Source of the DNA: Chitinophaga niabensis
GTDB lineage: Bacteria > Bacteroidota > Bacteroidia > Chitinophagales > Chitinophagaceae
Length of the DNA stretch: 64,000 nucleotides
Reading direction: 5' to 3'
Assembly (NCBI RefSeq): GCF_900129465.1
Contig: NZ_FSRA01000001.1
Span: 310,001 to 374,000, forward strand
Notes under the pieces: generated by a model
What the model was told of the DNA's origin: nothing
Databases searched by the model: none
The model's input: only the letters and a program-made list of their open reading frames with translations
In this document: one piece after another, positions 9,548 through 19,016 of the stretch
Position numbering within the stretch: position 1 is the stretch's first letter
Layout: every line of letters starts with the position of its first letter
Made by a program: the position numbers and the translations under genes

Positions 9548-11520
9548 ATATACCTAAACTACACTTCTGGATACCCGCATTTAACAGGTTCCTGTTACTT
9601 TCATGCCTCTGGCTGATCATCATCCTGCTGTTACGGGCAACGGACCTGGTGAGCATCGGTAATTTCCCTGTTGCGCCCGCCCCCCTCATTGCCAATGCCC
9701 TGTGGGCAGATCTTCTCACATTCCTGAGTTTGGTACGCTGGATAGCAGTTCCTTTTGTACTGCTTTATATGTTTGTGAACAGTAAAGCTGCAAATATCTT
9801 TTATCTCCTGCTGATCAGTTTATATGTATTGATCAGTTTTGGATTGAACCTCTATTTTCATCAGGCCAATGTGCCGCTGGGGGCAGATGTTTTTGGCTAT
9901 TCTGTGAAAGATATCAAACAAACTGTAGGGGCAGCAGCCGGCGGATTACCTGTTTCCACCATCATTGCCCTGGCCGTAGTGATTGTTCTTTCAATCGCTG
10001 CCATTTTCCTTTTTACAAGGCTTCAGGTCCGGGGAGACAGGAGAGGGTTCTGGTTTGTGTTAGCATGTATCTTACTTTTCTGGGTGCCGCTCTCCGCATC
10101 ACTTACCCATAACCGGCTTCGGTCTGAATATGCAGGGAATATTGCCCTTAATAAAACAGGTTTCTTCCTCACCAGGGCACAGCAATATTTTTTATCTCCT
10201 GATGATGAAGCCGCTCTGCCGGATCCCGGTTATGTGGCTGCTAATCAATATCCCTTTTTGCATAATGCCGGTACAGATAATGTGCTGGCGCCTTACTTTA
10301 AACCAGCCGGGGAGCGCCCGCCCAATATAGTGATTGTATTGGTAGAAGGGCTTGGCAGAGCATTTTCCGGCCAGGATGCTTACCTCGGAAGTTTTACACC
10401 TTTCCTGGATTCTTTATCGCAGCACAGTCTTTACTGGGAGAACTTCCTGAGCGGCGGCGGCAGAACATTTGCCGTGTTGCCCTCCCTGCTGGGTTCTCTG
10501 CCTTTTGCGAAGAATGGTTTTGCAGAACTGGCACCGCAATTGCCGAACTCCCTTACTTTACTGAACATCGCTAAACACAATGGTTACCGCACCCGTTTCC
10601 TCTACGCCGGAGATGCGGGTTTTGATAAAATGGACCTTTTTGCAAAAGACCAGTCCGTAGATACAATTATCGGTAAAGAAAACTTCGGGGAGGGATATGA
10701 ATTACTTCCCGCAAACAGCGGAGGTTTTACATGGGGGTACTCAGATGCCGCCCTGTTCTCAAAATACCTGGATGTTACCCCGTCGGACAGCTTGCAGCCA
10801 AGGCTGGATGTAATGCTCACCGTATCCACCCATTCTCCCTTTATTATCCCGGATCAGGCATATTATAATGCATTGGCAGAAGAACGTATACGGGCCCTTT
10901 CTTTAACGAAAGAGCAACAGGCAGAGCACCTGCAATACAAAGCCGTATATGCTTCCATCTTATACATGGATAATGCCCTGCGTAATTTCTTCCGCGCACT
11001 GGTTGCAAGGCCGGATCATCAGCACACAATTGTACTGATCACAGGAGATCACCGTTTGCCTGAAATACCCATGCGCTCTAAAATAGACAGGTATCATACC
11101 ATGCTCATGGTACATTCACCCTTATTGGAACGCGCCGCAAAGTTTTCTTCTGTTTCCTCCCACCTGGATGTTGCACCAGCTCTCATAGCTTACCTTGGCG
11201 GATTCCAGGGGTTTAAAACACCCTCCCTTGTTACATGGGTGGGTAATGGACTGGATACGGCGCGGGCATTCAGGAATATACATCATTATCCACTGATGCA
11301 AACAAAGAACGACCTGGTGGATTTCATATCCGGTACCTGGATGCTGAATAGTGATAATCTTTTCAGGATACTTCCCGATCTTAACCTGGAGCCGGTAACA
11401 GACATTGAAAAGATACAGCAGTTGAGAACAGGCTTTAATAATTTCCGTCAGAAGAATAACCAGTTCCTGCAAACACAACAGCTGATCCCTGATTCTTTGT
11501 ACAAACAGTTTGTTCCCTGA
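9544..11520 (+). CDS. LTA synthase family sulfatase-fold membrane enzyme
   Basis: A 658-residue protein with about five N-terminal membrane helices (residues 12-190) and a periplasmic sulfatase-fold domain from about 255. Conserved positions are visible: metal ligand E268 in LVEGLGRAFS, nucleophile T308 in GGGRTFAVLPS, and D502-H503 in ITGDHR. The family (LtaS, OpgB, Bacteroidota homologues) transfers phosphoglycerol or phosphoethanolamine to glycans, or cleaves related esters. In a diderm it more likely decorates a periplasmic or exported polysaccharide than makes lipoteichoic acid. The start codon overlaps the kinase stop by 4 bases, so signalling and glycan modification are tied together. 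It ends directly against the convergent YaiO-like gene. Confidence 0.88.
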   Translation: MNIPKLHFWIPAFNRFLLLSCLWLIIILLLRATDLVSIGNFPVAPAPLIANALWADLLTFLSLVRWIAVPFVLLYMFVNSKAANIFYLLLISLYVLISFGLNLYFHQANVPLGADVFGYSVKDIKQTVGAAAGGLPVSTIIALAVVIVLSIAAIFLFTRLQVRGDRRGFWFVLACILLFWVPLSASLTHNRLRSEYAGNIALNKTGFFLTRAQQYFLSPDDEAALPDPGYVAANQYPFLHNAGTDNVLAPYFKPAGERPPNIVIVLVEGLGRAFSGQDAYLGSFTPFLDSLSQHSLYWENFLSGGGRTFAVLPSLLGSLPFAKNGFAELAPQLPNSLTLLNIAKHNGYRTRFLYAGDAGFDKMDLFAKDQSVDTIIGKENFGEGYELLPANSGGFTWGYSDAALFSKYLDVTPSDSLQPRLDVMLTVSTHSPFIIPDQAYYNALAEERIRALSLTKEQQAEHLQYKAVYASILYMDNALRNFFRALVARPDHQHTIVLITGDHRLPEIPMRSKIDRYHTMLMVHSPLLERAAKFSSVSSHLDVAPALIAYLGGFQGFKTPSLVTWVGNGLDTARAFRNIHHYPLMQTKNDLVDFISGTWMLNSDNLFRILPDLNLEPVTDIEKIQQLRTGFNNFRQKNNQFLQTQQLIPDSLYKQFVP

Positions 11521-12753
11521 TCAGAACCTGCGCATCAGGCTGATACCTATATTGAGCTGGTTGCCATAAGTGTCCGGCCGGTATTCTTCATAATACCAGG
11601 TGCCATTGATGCCTATGATGTTCTGTTTTGCAAAGGTGCGTTGCCAGGCCAGGTTTAGTTTGTAGCTCATCAGGCTGTTATTGATCTTATAGTTGATATT
11701 ATTGCGCTGATCATCGGGAGAAATACCCGTGCCTATTCCCAGCGTGATAAAATCGTCCGCACCGGCTGTATAATAACGAGTGGTAAAGTTAAAGGATTTG
11801 GAAAGGTTGTCTTCCCCCGGTGTAAGATAAGTACGCAGATTGAACCAGAAGTTGCTGAGGTACTTTCCTACAGAAGCTGTATATACCCAGGTGGAACTGG
11901 AGAAATAGAGGTACCGGAAACCCAGCTCTGCTTCAAAGCTTCGGGGCAGATTGGCATAAAGTGAGAAGCCTGCGCGGTAGCGTGGAAAAATGTCGTTGCC
12001 GGAATAACCCAGGCCAACATAAGAATAGAAGGTATTGGAGATCCTGGGATAAGCTTCCAGTTCACCCTGCACGCCGCCTTCTCCGAATTTCCTGGCATAG
12101 TTGATCCGTCCGAGTACAGTTCCTATAGCGGTTTGCCTGGCATAGCTGAAGCTTAACATATGCCAGGGCTGATCAAACCTTTTATCAAAATAGGTATAGT
12201 CATAACTGAGATCTATCTTGTTCTTCCGCACCTGGTCACGGATACTGCTTAATACAGCACGTGCTGCAGCATTCCCGGGATTGATATCCAAAAGCATATT
12301 GGCGGTTTTGGCTGCTTCCGGAAGTTGTTTCACAGAAGCCAGCACTTTGGCTTTCCGCAGGAGCAGGTCTTCTGAACGGGGATGATTTTCCAGCCCTTTA
12401 TTCAGCAGTTCAAGCGCTTTTTCCGGCTGATCATTCCAGTATTCCAGATCGGCTGCAGCCACATATACATCTTCATAAGAAGGCTGGTTTTGCAGGATGT
12501 ACTGAAATTCCCTCCGGGCACTGTCCGTTTTGTCACTCCAGGTATATACGCGCCCAAGGAAAACGCGTATATCCGAATAGTCAGGACTTTTTGACAACGC
12601 TATCCTGCATAGCCGTATCGCCTCTGTATAGTCCTTTCTGTCGAAAGCCGCTTTGCGGGCTTCCTGAAAAAGTTCATCAGATGAACGGTTGTCCTGCGCA
12701 GTAATATGCAGAGTAATAAAACAGGTGAATACGATCAGGTATAAAGCCCTCAT
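11521..12753 (-). CDS. YaiO-family TPR plus outer-membrane beta-barrel protein
   Basis: A 410-residue protein with a signal peptide (residues 1-19, ending HITAQ), TPR-like helices at about 28-165 and a beta-barrel from about 180 that ends in Phe (SLMRRF), the usual outer-membrane insertion signal. This TPR-then-barrel order is shared with the polysaccharide exporters PgaA and BcsC, and the barrel resembles the YaiO family. Its stop codon abuts that of the LtaS-like gene with no gap. It is divergent from the receiver-HEAT-GT2 operon across 117 bases, so both units may share control. Probable role: outer-membrane passage of the polymer made by the GT2 enzyme. That role is inferred from context. 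Confidence 0.82.
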   Translation of the reverse strand: MRALYLIVFTCFITLHITAQDNRSSDELFQEARKAAFDRKDYTEAIRLCRIALSKSPDYSDIRVFLGRVYTWSDKTDSARREFQYILQNQPSYEDVYVAAADLEYWNDQPEKALELLNKGLENHPRSEDLLLRKAKVLASVKQLPEAAKTANMLLDINPGNAAARAVLSSIRDQVRKNKIDLSYDYTYFDKRFDQPWHMLSFSYARQTAIGTVLGRINYARKFGEGGVQGELEAYPRISNTFYSYVGLGYSGNDIFPRYRAGFSLYANLPRSFEAELGFRYLYFSSSTWVYTASVGKYLSNFWFNLRTYLTPGEDNLSKSFNFTTRYYTAGADDFITLGIGTGISPDDQRNNINYKINNSLMSYKLNLAWQRTFAKQNIIGINGTWYYEEYRPDTYGNQLNIGISLMRRF

Positions 12754-12870
12754 AACAGTAGGATACGGTTTGAAAATAAATCTACTTAAAATATAGTAGA
12801 TTATATCGTTTTAAACCCTTCTGATTCAACGGAATATTTTCTATATTTAGGAGACTATATCCAAACCACG

Positions 12871-13233
12871 ATGAAAATACTTATTGCAGAAGATGATAAC
12901 CTCATCCGCAGAACGATCGAGATTAAACTGGCAAAAGATGGTTACGAAGTTATTTCCTGCTCAGAAGGTAATACAGCATTGGACTGTATCCGTGAAGAAA
13001 TGCCGGATATCGTGCTCACGGATATTATGCTCCCTTCAGTATCCGGGCTGGAAATTGTGAGCGCCGTGAAGGATATTACAGATAAATCGATCAAGGTGAT
13101 CGTATTATCTGCCATGGGGCAGGAGAATATCGTGGAAGAAGCATTCCGGCTGGGTGCAGATGATTACATGACCAAACCTTTCAGTCTTTCAGAACTTTCC
13201 ATCAGAGTAAAGAAACTGATTCATTCCAAATAG
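12871..13233 (+). CDS. Receiver-only response regulator
   Basis: A 120-residue CheY-like receiver with nothing attached: acidic pocket EDD (residues 7-9), phospho-acceptor D51 in LTDIMLP, switch Ser/Thr in VLSAMG and the Lys of DYMTKPF. With no output domain it must act by protein contact, for example on the HEAT or GT2 proteins that follow, or as an intermediate in the relay from the hybrid kinase. A TAtaTTTA box at 12842-12849 could be its -7 element. The downstream gene starts 17 bases after its stop. Confidence 0.92.
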   Translation: MKILIAEDDNLIRRTIEIKLAKDGYEVISCSEGNTALDCIREEMPDIVLTDIMLPSVSGLEIVSAVKDITDKSIKVIVLSAMGQENIVEEAFRLGADDYMTKPFSLSELSIRVKKLIHSK

Positions 13234-13250
13234 CCCAATAGTATATATCC

Positions 13251-14315
13251 TTGAAACAACCGGACACTATTCCCGCAGATACCTTATATGCGTATACGCT
13301 CTTTTTTGTGGCGCTGATCATCGTTATACTGATAGCTACGCATCTACGGCTTTCCATTAGGAAAAAACAGTTCCTCCTTGAAAAAAAGCTGCAGGAATTC
13401 TTTGATCAATGGTTAAGCAGTATGCTGCTGGATGATTTTTCAGAAGGTGTGAAAGTGGAGGTCCCGGAAGGATTAAAAGATACCAGGAAAAATAAGATCG
13501 CCCGGCAATATGCCATTGACCAGCTTATCAGTACCAAAAAGAGCCTCGTTGGCGTTGCCTCCCGCAATGTGGTTTACCTCTATGAGCAGCTGGGATTGAA
13601 AACAAGTTCCCTCCGGAAGTTTAATAGCAGGATCTGGTATAAAAAAGCAAAAGGCATCTATGAGCTGTATATGATGGAGCAGAAAGATATGAAGGAACCT
13701 GTACTGCGTTATACCAACAGCAGCAACGAGTATATCAGGCAGGAGGCGCAGACAGCCGTGCTGGCTTTCTCGGGTTTTGAAGGCCTTTCTTTCCTCAACA
13801 AACTTACCCGGTCAATGAACAGCTGGCAACAGGTAAAGCTGCTGGAACAGCTGGAACCGCTTGATCCGGGATACCTGGAACCATTGAAGAACTGGTTGCG
13901 TTCTGAAAATAACAGCGTGGTGATCTTTGCATTAAAACTTGCGGAGATCTATCAGCAATACCACCTCAAAGAAGCTGTAGAGGCATGTTTGCTGCATCCC
14001 AAAGAAAAAGTAAGAACGCAGGCCATCAAAACCCTCACACAAACAGGAGATGAGCATACTGCGCAGGTACTGGTGGAGAAATATGCAACGGAAACCATTG
14101 TTAACAGAACTGCCATCCTCAAGGCACTGGAAAACATAGCCACCGATCAACAGAAAGCATTCCTTGAAAAGGAACTGCAAAGCGGGGATACCTCCATTCA
14201 GCTGCAAACGGCACGGGTAATAGCAAAGTGCTGCACGAACGGAATGGCTGAGCTGCAGCATAAACCCGGGTTTCAACAGATATTCCTTCATATTAAAAAC
14301 GAAATGGCAAGATGA
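13251..14315 (+). CDS. Membrane-anchored HEAT-repeat protein
   Basis: A 354-residue protein starting at TTG; this start is favoured because it retains the membrane segment at residues 14-36 (YAYTLFFVALIIVILIATHL) that later starts would remove. The remainder is alpha-helical, with HEAT-like helical pairs from about residue 140 onward (for example SVVIFALKLAEIYQQY, EKVRTQAIKTLTQTGD). It is expected to face the cytoplasm and act as a scaffold. It sits between a receiver-only protein and the GT2 synthase and overlaps the GT2 start by 4 bases, suggesting that it links phospho-signal to synthase activity. No enzymatic motif is seen. Confidence 0.8.
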   Translation: MKQPDTIPADTLYAYTLFFVALIIVILIATHLRLSIRKKQFLLEKKLQEFFDQWLSSMLLDDFSEGVKVEVPEGLKDTRKNKIARQYAIDQLISTKKSLVGVASRNVVYLYEQLGLKTSSLRKFNSRIWYKKAKGIYELYMMEQKDMKEPVLRYTNSSNEYIRQEAQTAVLAFSGFEGLSFLNKLTRSMNSWQQVKLLEQLEPLDPGYLEPLKNWLRSENNSVVIFALKLAEIYQQYHLKEAVEACLLHPKEKVRTQAIKTLTQTGDEHTAQVLVEKYATETIVNRTAILKALENIATDQQKAFLEKELQSGDTSIQLQTARVIAKCCTNGMAELQHKPGFQQIFLHIKNEMAR

Positions 14316-15736
14316 ACTTCGTGGATATACTCATATATATTATCATATCAGCTATATTCCTGTATTCAGTTGCGCTGATCGTTTTTTATGTGTTCATTGG
14401 CCTTAACTCCATCGGGGAAACAAGAGAATACCTGAATAAGAATGATTTTACCGATTACCGGCTGCTGGCCTCTTCCCCGCATGCACCAACAGTGAGTATA
14501 CTCGCGCCTGCCTATAATGAAGGCGCTACCATTGTAGAGAATGTAAGATCACTTCTTTCCCTGTATTATAATAAGCTGGAACTGGTAGTGATCAACGACG
14601 GGAGTAAAGACGACAGCCTGCAAAAGCTCATTGATGCCTATAAGCTGGAGAAAGTTGATTTTTTTGTGAATTACAGCATTCCAACGCAGCAGGTAAAAGC
14701 AGTGTATAAAACCCGCCACCCTGCTTATAATAAACTCGTGGTGGTGGATAAGGTGAACGGAGGAAAGGCAGATGCGCTGAATGTGGGGATCAATATCGCC
14801 AGTAATGATTATATCGTTTGTATAGACGCAGATTGCATACTGGAACATGATGCCATCCTGAAAATGGTCAAACCTTTCCTGGAAGAAGGAGAAGCCAGGG
14901 TGATCGCATCTGGCGGAGTGATCCGCATCGCCAATTCCTGCGAGGTGAAGAACGGAAGGCTGACACGTGTTTATTTACCGGAGAATTACTGGGCCAGGAT
15001 GCAGGCCCTGGAATACATACGTGCCTTCCTGTTAGGCCGCATGGCCTGGACGCGGCTGGATGGATTGCTGCTGATCTCCGGCGCCTTTGGTGCTTTTGAT
15101 AAGGAAATTGCCATTAAATGCGGTGGTTACAATACAGAAACGGTAGGAGAAGATATGGAACTGGTAGTTAGAATGAGGCGTTATATGCACGAACAGGACC
15201 TTCCTTACAAAGTAACATACATTCCTGATCCGCTCTGCTGGACCGAAGCACCCGAAACCACCAATATATTAAGCCGCCAGCGCAACCGCTGGACACGTGG
15301 AACCATCGAAACACTTCGTTCTCATAAAAAGATCTTTCTTAATCCCCGTTATGATCTGCTGGGTGTACTGAGCTATCCTTACTGGTTATTATTTGAAATG
15401 CTGGCACCTCTGATCGAGTTTGCCGGTTTTATCGTATTCATCGTATTAGCCGCAATGGGATTGATCAACTGGCATACATTCTTTGCTTTTTTATTGTTTA
15501 TTATTTCATTCGGTTATCTCAATTCCATTTTTGCTATTTATATGGAAGTAGCCACCTATAATCAATACAGGCGGAAAAGGGAAGTGAGGAAGCTGATCTT
15601 TGCTGCACTTACAGAACCTTTTGTTTTTCATCCATTTGTAGTATGGGCGGGTATCAGGGGATATTTTGATTTCCTGCGTAAACGCAGGGCCTGGGGCGAA
15701 ATGACGAGGAAGGGGTTTACAAAAGCTGTATCATAA
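14312..15736 (+). CDS. Processive family 2 glycosyltransferase (polysaccharide synthase-like)
   Basis: A 474-residue inner-membrane glycosyltransferase: one N-terminal helix (about 5-30), a cytoplasmic GT-A domain with VVINDGSKDDS, the metal-binding DAD in CIDADC, the catalytic VGEDMEL and the QRNRW motif of processive synthases, then three to four C-terminal helices. This is the layout of PgaC, BcsA and hyaluronan synthase-type enzymes that polymerise and translocate a beta-linked glycan. It is the last gene of the receiver-HEAT-GT2 operon. The sugar donor cannot be told from the sequence. Together with the YaiO-type barrel and the LtaS-like enzyme it makes a plausible exopolysaccharide machine. 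Confidence 0.9.
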   Translation: MNFVDILIYIIISAIFLYSVALIVFYVFIGLNSIGETREYLNKNDFTDYRLLASSPHAPTVSILAPAYNEGATIVENVRSLLSLYYNKLELVVINDGSKDDSLQKLIDAYKLEKVDFFVNYSIPTQQVKAVYKTRHPAYNKLVVVDKVNGGKADALNVGINIASNDYIVCIDADCILEHDAILKMVKPFLEEGEARVIASGGVIRIANSCEVKNGRLTRVYLPENYWARMQALEYIRAFLLGRMAWTRLDGLLLISGAFGAFDKEIAIKCGGYNTETVGEDMELVVRMRRYMHEQDLPYKVTYIPDPLCWTEAPETTNILSRQRNRWTRGTIETLRSHKKIFLNPRYDLLGVLSYPYWLLFEMLAPLIEFAGFIVFIVLAAMGLINWHTFFAFLLFIISFGYLNSIFAIYMEVATYNQYRRKREVRKLIFAALTEPFVFHPFVVWAGIRGYFDFLRKRRAWGEMTRKGFTKAVS

Positions 15737-15761
15737 ATATAATTTACAGACTAAGATCATG

Positions 15762-15784
15762 AAAAAAACTGATCCAGGTCAGTT
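15762..15784 (-). terminator. Weak terminator for the acetyltransferase gene
   Basis: On the minus strand AACTGA and TCAGTT (arms at 15767-15772 and 15779-15784) form a short stem with a 6-base loop, followed by a run of seven T. It lies about 80 bases after the stop of the acetyltransferase gene. The stem is only 6 bp. Confidence 0.45.
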
Positions 15785-15862
15785 ATCACCGCAGCCAAAT
15801 CCTGCATCTTTGCCCAACCTTTAGTATATGAAATTTTAGTGTTTTTCATAGGATATGGTAAA

Positions 15863-16330
15863 TTATAGCGCTGCAGATTCCTCTGTGGCGTTCTTTGATT
15901 TCATCCATTGCTCATAACTCATCTCAAACCTCACTTCGCTATTCGCCTGTAACCCTGTATTCCTCCAACCGGTAGAAGTATAAAACCGCTCCGCACGCGT
16001 ACCGGCTGCCGTAGTCAGCCATAAGGCCTCTCTAAAAGAAGCAAAATACCAATCCAGCATCAATGCCTGCAATTGTTTGCCGATGCCTTTCCCCTCCGAC
16101 AGTGGATGTACAAATAATGCCCAGATATTCCGCTGCTTAATGTCAACAATAGCAAAGCCTGCAATCCCTTGCTCCGTTTCACACAGCCATCCTTTACCAT
16201 CAGTAGTAAGGAAGGCCCTGTAATCCTCCGTGGTAACAAGAGATGGCGTATTGAGCACATTTTCCTTTACCGCCATGCGAACGTAGTGAAGAGCGGGGAT
16301 GTCTGCCGGAAGGGCTTCTCTGAAGATCAT
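15863..16330 (-). CDS. GNAT-family N-acetyltransferase
   Basis: A 155-residue protein starting MIFREALPADIPALHYVR; the longer frame to 16369 adds residues unlike the family and would reach the divergent kinase gene. The GNAT fold is shown by the central strand IWALFVHP and the acetyl-CoA-binding loop PLSEGKGIGKQLQ (Q/R-x-x-G-x-G/A type), followed by the C-terminal strand region (ALWLTTAAGTRAERFYTSTGW). Substrate unknown. It is divergent from the PAS kinase gene by 41 bases. Confidence 0.88.
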   Translation of the reverse strand: MIFREALPADIPALHYVRMAVKENVLNTPSLVTTEDYRAFLTTDGKGWLCETEQGIAGFAIVDIKQRNIWALFVHPLSEGKGIGKQLQALMLDWYFASFREALWLTTAAGTRAERFYTSTGWRNTGLQANSEVRFEMSYEQWMKSKNATEESAAL

Positions 16331-16371
16331 TGCGTATTTTTTCTTAAATTTACCCACCAATTTAAGCATTT

Positions 16372-17547
16372 ATGAGAAACGATAATATAGGCTTTGATGT
16401 ACTCTTTCAATATGCCACGCTGGGTATTATCGTTACAGATGCTGAAGGAAAGATCATCCTCGCAAACCCCTTCCTGCTCAGGCAATTCGGTTATATAGAA
16501 GATGAATTGACCGGAGAACCAGTTGAAAAACTGATCCCCGGCCGCTTTGGCCATCGTCACAAACATCACAGGGATGGTTTCAATCAACATCCCCACAGCC
16601 GCCCTATGGGCATAGGGCTGGACCTGTTTGCCTTAAGGAAAGACGGTTCTGAATTCCCGGTAGAGATCAGCCTCGGTGCCTACAAAACGGAATCAGGGCA
16701 ATTTGTAGTAGCATTTGTAAGTGACATCTCACTAAGGAAAGCCTCGGAAAATGCATTGAAAGAATTAAATGCCGCATTAGAGAAGAAAGTGGAAGAGCGC
16801 ACTGCCTCCCTTTCAGAAGCAGTAGCGCAGTTGAATATACAAATGCAGAAGGAGAAAGAGCTGAACGAGCTAAAGTCGCGTTTTGTTTCCATGGCCTCCC
16901 ATGAGTTCCGAACACCCCTCAGCACAGTACTGTCTTCTGCCTTCCTCATTTCAAAATATGAGCAGTCCACAGAACAACCACAACGCGAGAAACACATCCA
17001 ACGCATTGTTTCCGCCGTAAACATGATGACGGACATCCTCAATGACTTCCTCTCGGTAGGCAAAATAGAAGAAGGTAAAATACCCGTCAGAATGCTGGTC
17101 TTCGATGTGGAAAGCCATATCAGCAGCATAGTACAGGAAATGATCATGCTGCGTAAAAAGCAGCAGCAGATAGATTATAAACATACCGGCGATAAAAACA
17201 TCCTGCTGGACCCTTCTTTGCTCAAACACATCGTACAGAACCTTTTATCCAACGCCATAAAGTTCTCTCCTGAACATGATACCATTACCATAAGAACAGT
17301 AGTAACTGACGGCCAGTTCGTTTGCAGCGTAAAAGATAACGGCATCGGTATTTCCAAAGAAGACCAGCAGCATTTATTTGAAAGGTTCTTCCGCGGCAAC
17401 AACGTAAGTGATATACAGGGTACAGGGCTTGGCCTGCACATCGTATCCAAATATGCAGAATTAATGAACGGCGGTATCCACTGCCATAGTGAAGAAAACA
17501 AAGGCACCGAATTCACCGTGACCTTCAAAACCGAAAGCGCAATATGA
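16372..17547 (+). CDS. PAS-domain sensor histidine kinase
   Basis: A 391-residue soluble kinase: PAS domain (about 5-125, with LGIIVTDAEGKIILANP), a coiled coil (130-165), HisKA with H177 in SHEFRTPLS, and HATPase with LLSNAIKF, DNGIGIS and GTGLGL. It has no membrane helix, so it reads an internal cue through the PAS domain. A TAaaTTTA box at 16345-16352 may be its promoter -7 element. The stop overlaps the next start (ATGA), making it the cognate partner of the receiver-CRP regulator. Confidence 0.92.
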   Translation: MRNDNIGFDVLFQYATLGIIVTDAEGKIILANPFLLRQFGYIEDELTGEPVEKLIPGRFGHRHKHHRDGFNQHPHSRPMGIGLDLFALRKDGSEFPVEISLGAYKTESGQFVVAFVSDISLRKASENALKELNAALEKKVEERTASLSEAVAQLNIQMQKEKELNELKSRFVSMASHEFRTPLSTVLSSAFLISKYEQSTEQPQREKHIQRIVSAVNMMTDILNDFLSVGKIEEGKIPVRMLVFDVESHISSIVQEMIMLRKKQQQIDYKHTGDKNILLDPSLLKHIVQNLLSNAIKFSPEHDTITIRTVVTDGQFVCSVKDNGIGISKEDQQHLFERFFRGNNVSDIQGTGLGLHIVSKYAELMNGGIHCHSEENKGTEFTVTFKTESAI

Positions 17548-18566
17548 CAACCATCCTACTTATAGAAGATAACGCAGATATCCGCGATAACACCGCAGAG
17601 ATCCTGACCATGGCAAACTACAAAGTACTCACTGCAGCAGATGGCATGGAAGGTGTACACAAAGCATTCGAACATAAACCAGACCTGATCATCTGTGATA
17701 TTACCATGCCTGTACTCGACGGATATGGTGTATTACACATGCTGCACAAACGGAATGCCTTGCAGGGAACGCCCTTTATCTTCCTCACCGCAAGAGCAGA
17801 AAGGTCAGATATGCGCAAAGGTATGGAAATGGGGGCCGATGATTTCATCACCAAACCCTTTGATGCCATGGAACTGTTACAAGCCATCGAGATCCGTATC
17901 AGTAAAGCCGCACAAATAAAAGCATCCAATGGTTTCGACTCATTATTATCCGTAGCCACCGGCCAGCTGGAAGCATTAAAAAGTGAGCGTAATACCAATA
18001 CATACAAAAAGAAACAGGTGATCTATACAGCAGGTAACCGTGCGTCTTATCTTTTTTATGTATTAAAGGGAAAAGTAAAAACGAGCATGCTCCATGATAA
18101 CGGAAAGGAACTGATCACAGGTTTATATAACGAAGGCGATTACCTGGGTTACACCACTTTGTTAGAATCCGGCATATACACCGATCAGGCGGAAGCCATC
18201 GAAGATGCAGAACTGGCACTTATCCCTAAGGCCGATTTCGATGAACTGATCAATAGCAATCCTGGTGTGCTGAAAAGATTTATTGAGATGCTGGCGAAGA
18301 ACATGGTAGAGAAAGAGGAACAGCTATTGGGCATCGCGTACAATTCTTTACGAAAGAAAGTAGCAGATGCCCTGTTATCCATCCATAAGAAGTTCAATAC
18401 GATGAGTATTGATATCAGCAGGGATAACCTTGCTGCTGTGGCAGGTGTAGCTAAAGAGTCCCTTATCCGAACGCTGGGAGATTTCAGGGATGAAAAGCTG
18501 ATCAATATTAAGGAAGGGGATATCCTGCTGCTGGACCTGAAGAAGCTGGCGTATATGCTGAATTAA
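17544..18566 (+). CDS. Receiver-CRP fusion transcription regulator
   Basis: A 340-residue protein with an N-terminal receiver domain (D52 in ICDITMP, K in ITKPFD), then a cyclic-nucleotide-binding-type jelly roll (about 145-265, FYVLKGKVKTSM...GDYLGYTTLL) and a Crp-type helix-turn-helix (about 285-330, ISRDNLAAVAGVAKESLIRTL). Phosphorylation by the overlapping upstream kinase probably gates DNA binding by the CRP-like part, so two inputs could be integrated. Linkage to a universal stress protein gene next door suggests energy or redox stress control, which is inference. Confidence 0.92.
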   Translation: MTTILLIEDNADIRDNTAEILTMANYKVLTAADGMEGVHKAFEHKPDLIICDITMPVLDGYGVLHMLHKRNALQGTPFIFLTARAERSDMRKGMEMGADDFITKPFDAMELLQAIEIRISKAAQIKASNGFDSLLSVATGQLEALKSERNTNTYKKKQVIYTAGNRASYLFYVLKGKVKTSMLHDNGKELITGLYNEGDYLGYTTLLESGIYTDQAEAIEDAELALIPKADFDELINSNPGVLKRFIEMLAKNMVEKEEQLLGIAYNSLRKKVADALLSIHKKFNTMSIDISRDNLAAVAGVAKESLIRTLGDFRDEKLINIKEGDILLLDLKKLAYMLN

Positions 18567-18584
18567 AGGAAATGGAAGAACGCA

Positions 18585-18625
18585 ATATACCGGCCATTGC
18601 AGCTTCAATGTAATGGCCGGCATAT
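18585..18625. terminator. Hairpin between convergent genes
   Basis: ATATaCCGGCCATT at 18585-18598 and AATGGCCGGcATAT at 18612-18625 form a 14-bp stem with one mismatch and a 13-base loop, between the stop codons of the receiver-CRP gene and the coiled-coil gene. There is no clear T-run on either side, so termination is likely but not certain. Confidence 0.5.
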
Positions 18626-18644
18626 TACTTCCGGGGAACAAGTT

Positions 18645-19016
18645 TCATGCATTCAGCAACGGCAACCCAATACATTGTTGCTTCAACAACTCAACTTCAT
18701 TTTTCATCCTGGCCAGATCCTCATTCAAGCTATCCTGTTGCTCCTGGTGAGGCCTGGCATCCCTGTTCCGTTGCTGAAAATGCATCACAAGATCATGATG
18801 TAACAGCGCCAGTGCCTGGTCATTCTGCAGCAGCTGCACCTGCAACAATTCCGCCCATTCCACAAAAGACCGCGTAGTGGCAGTTTTCAATGCATTCGCC
18901 AAACGCTGCTTCAGGGCAATATTCTCCAGTTTCAATTGCTCCAGCAGTTTCAGCGACTCCCGGTGCTGCCGCGCATTCTGCAGCAGGATGTCCTCCCAAC
19001 TCAATGACTGCTTCAT
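18645..19016 (-). CDS. Small coiled-coil protein coupled to USP gene
   Basis: A 123-residue, Leu/Gln/Glu-rich helical protein with heptad-like spacing over most of its length (for example LKLLEQLKLENIALKQRL and LARMKNEVELLKQQ). No known domain or signal peptide. Its ATG overlaps the TGA of the universal stress protein gene, so it is translated together with it and may bind it. Function unknown. Confidence 0.65.
   Translation of the reverse strand: MKQSLSWEDILLQNARQHRESLKLLEQLKLENIALKQRLANALKTATTRSFVEWAELLQVQLLQNDQALALLHHDLVMHFQQRNRDARPHQEQQDSLNEDLARMKNEVELLKQQCIGLPLLNA

Noticed and set aside
15759..15824. A 21-codon frame (ATG at 15759) between the GT2 and acetyltransferase genes
   Set aside because: It contains the likely hairpin terminator of the acetyltransferase gene, which lies on the other strand, and no known small protein fits.
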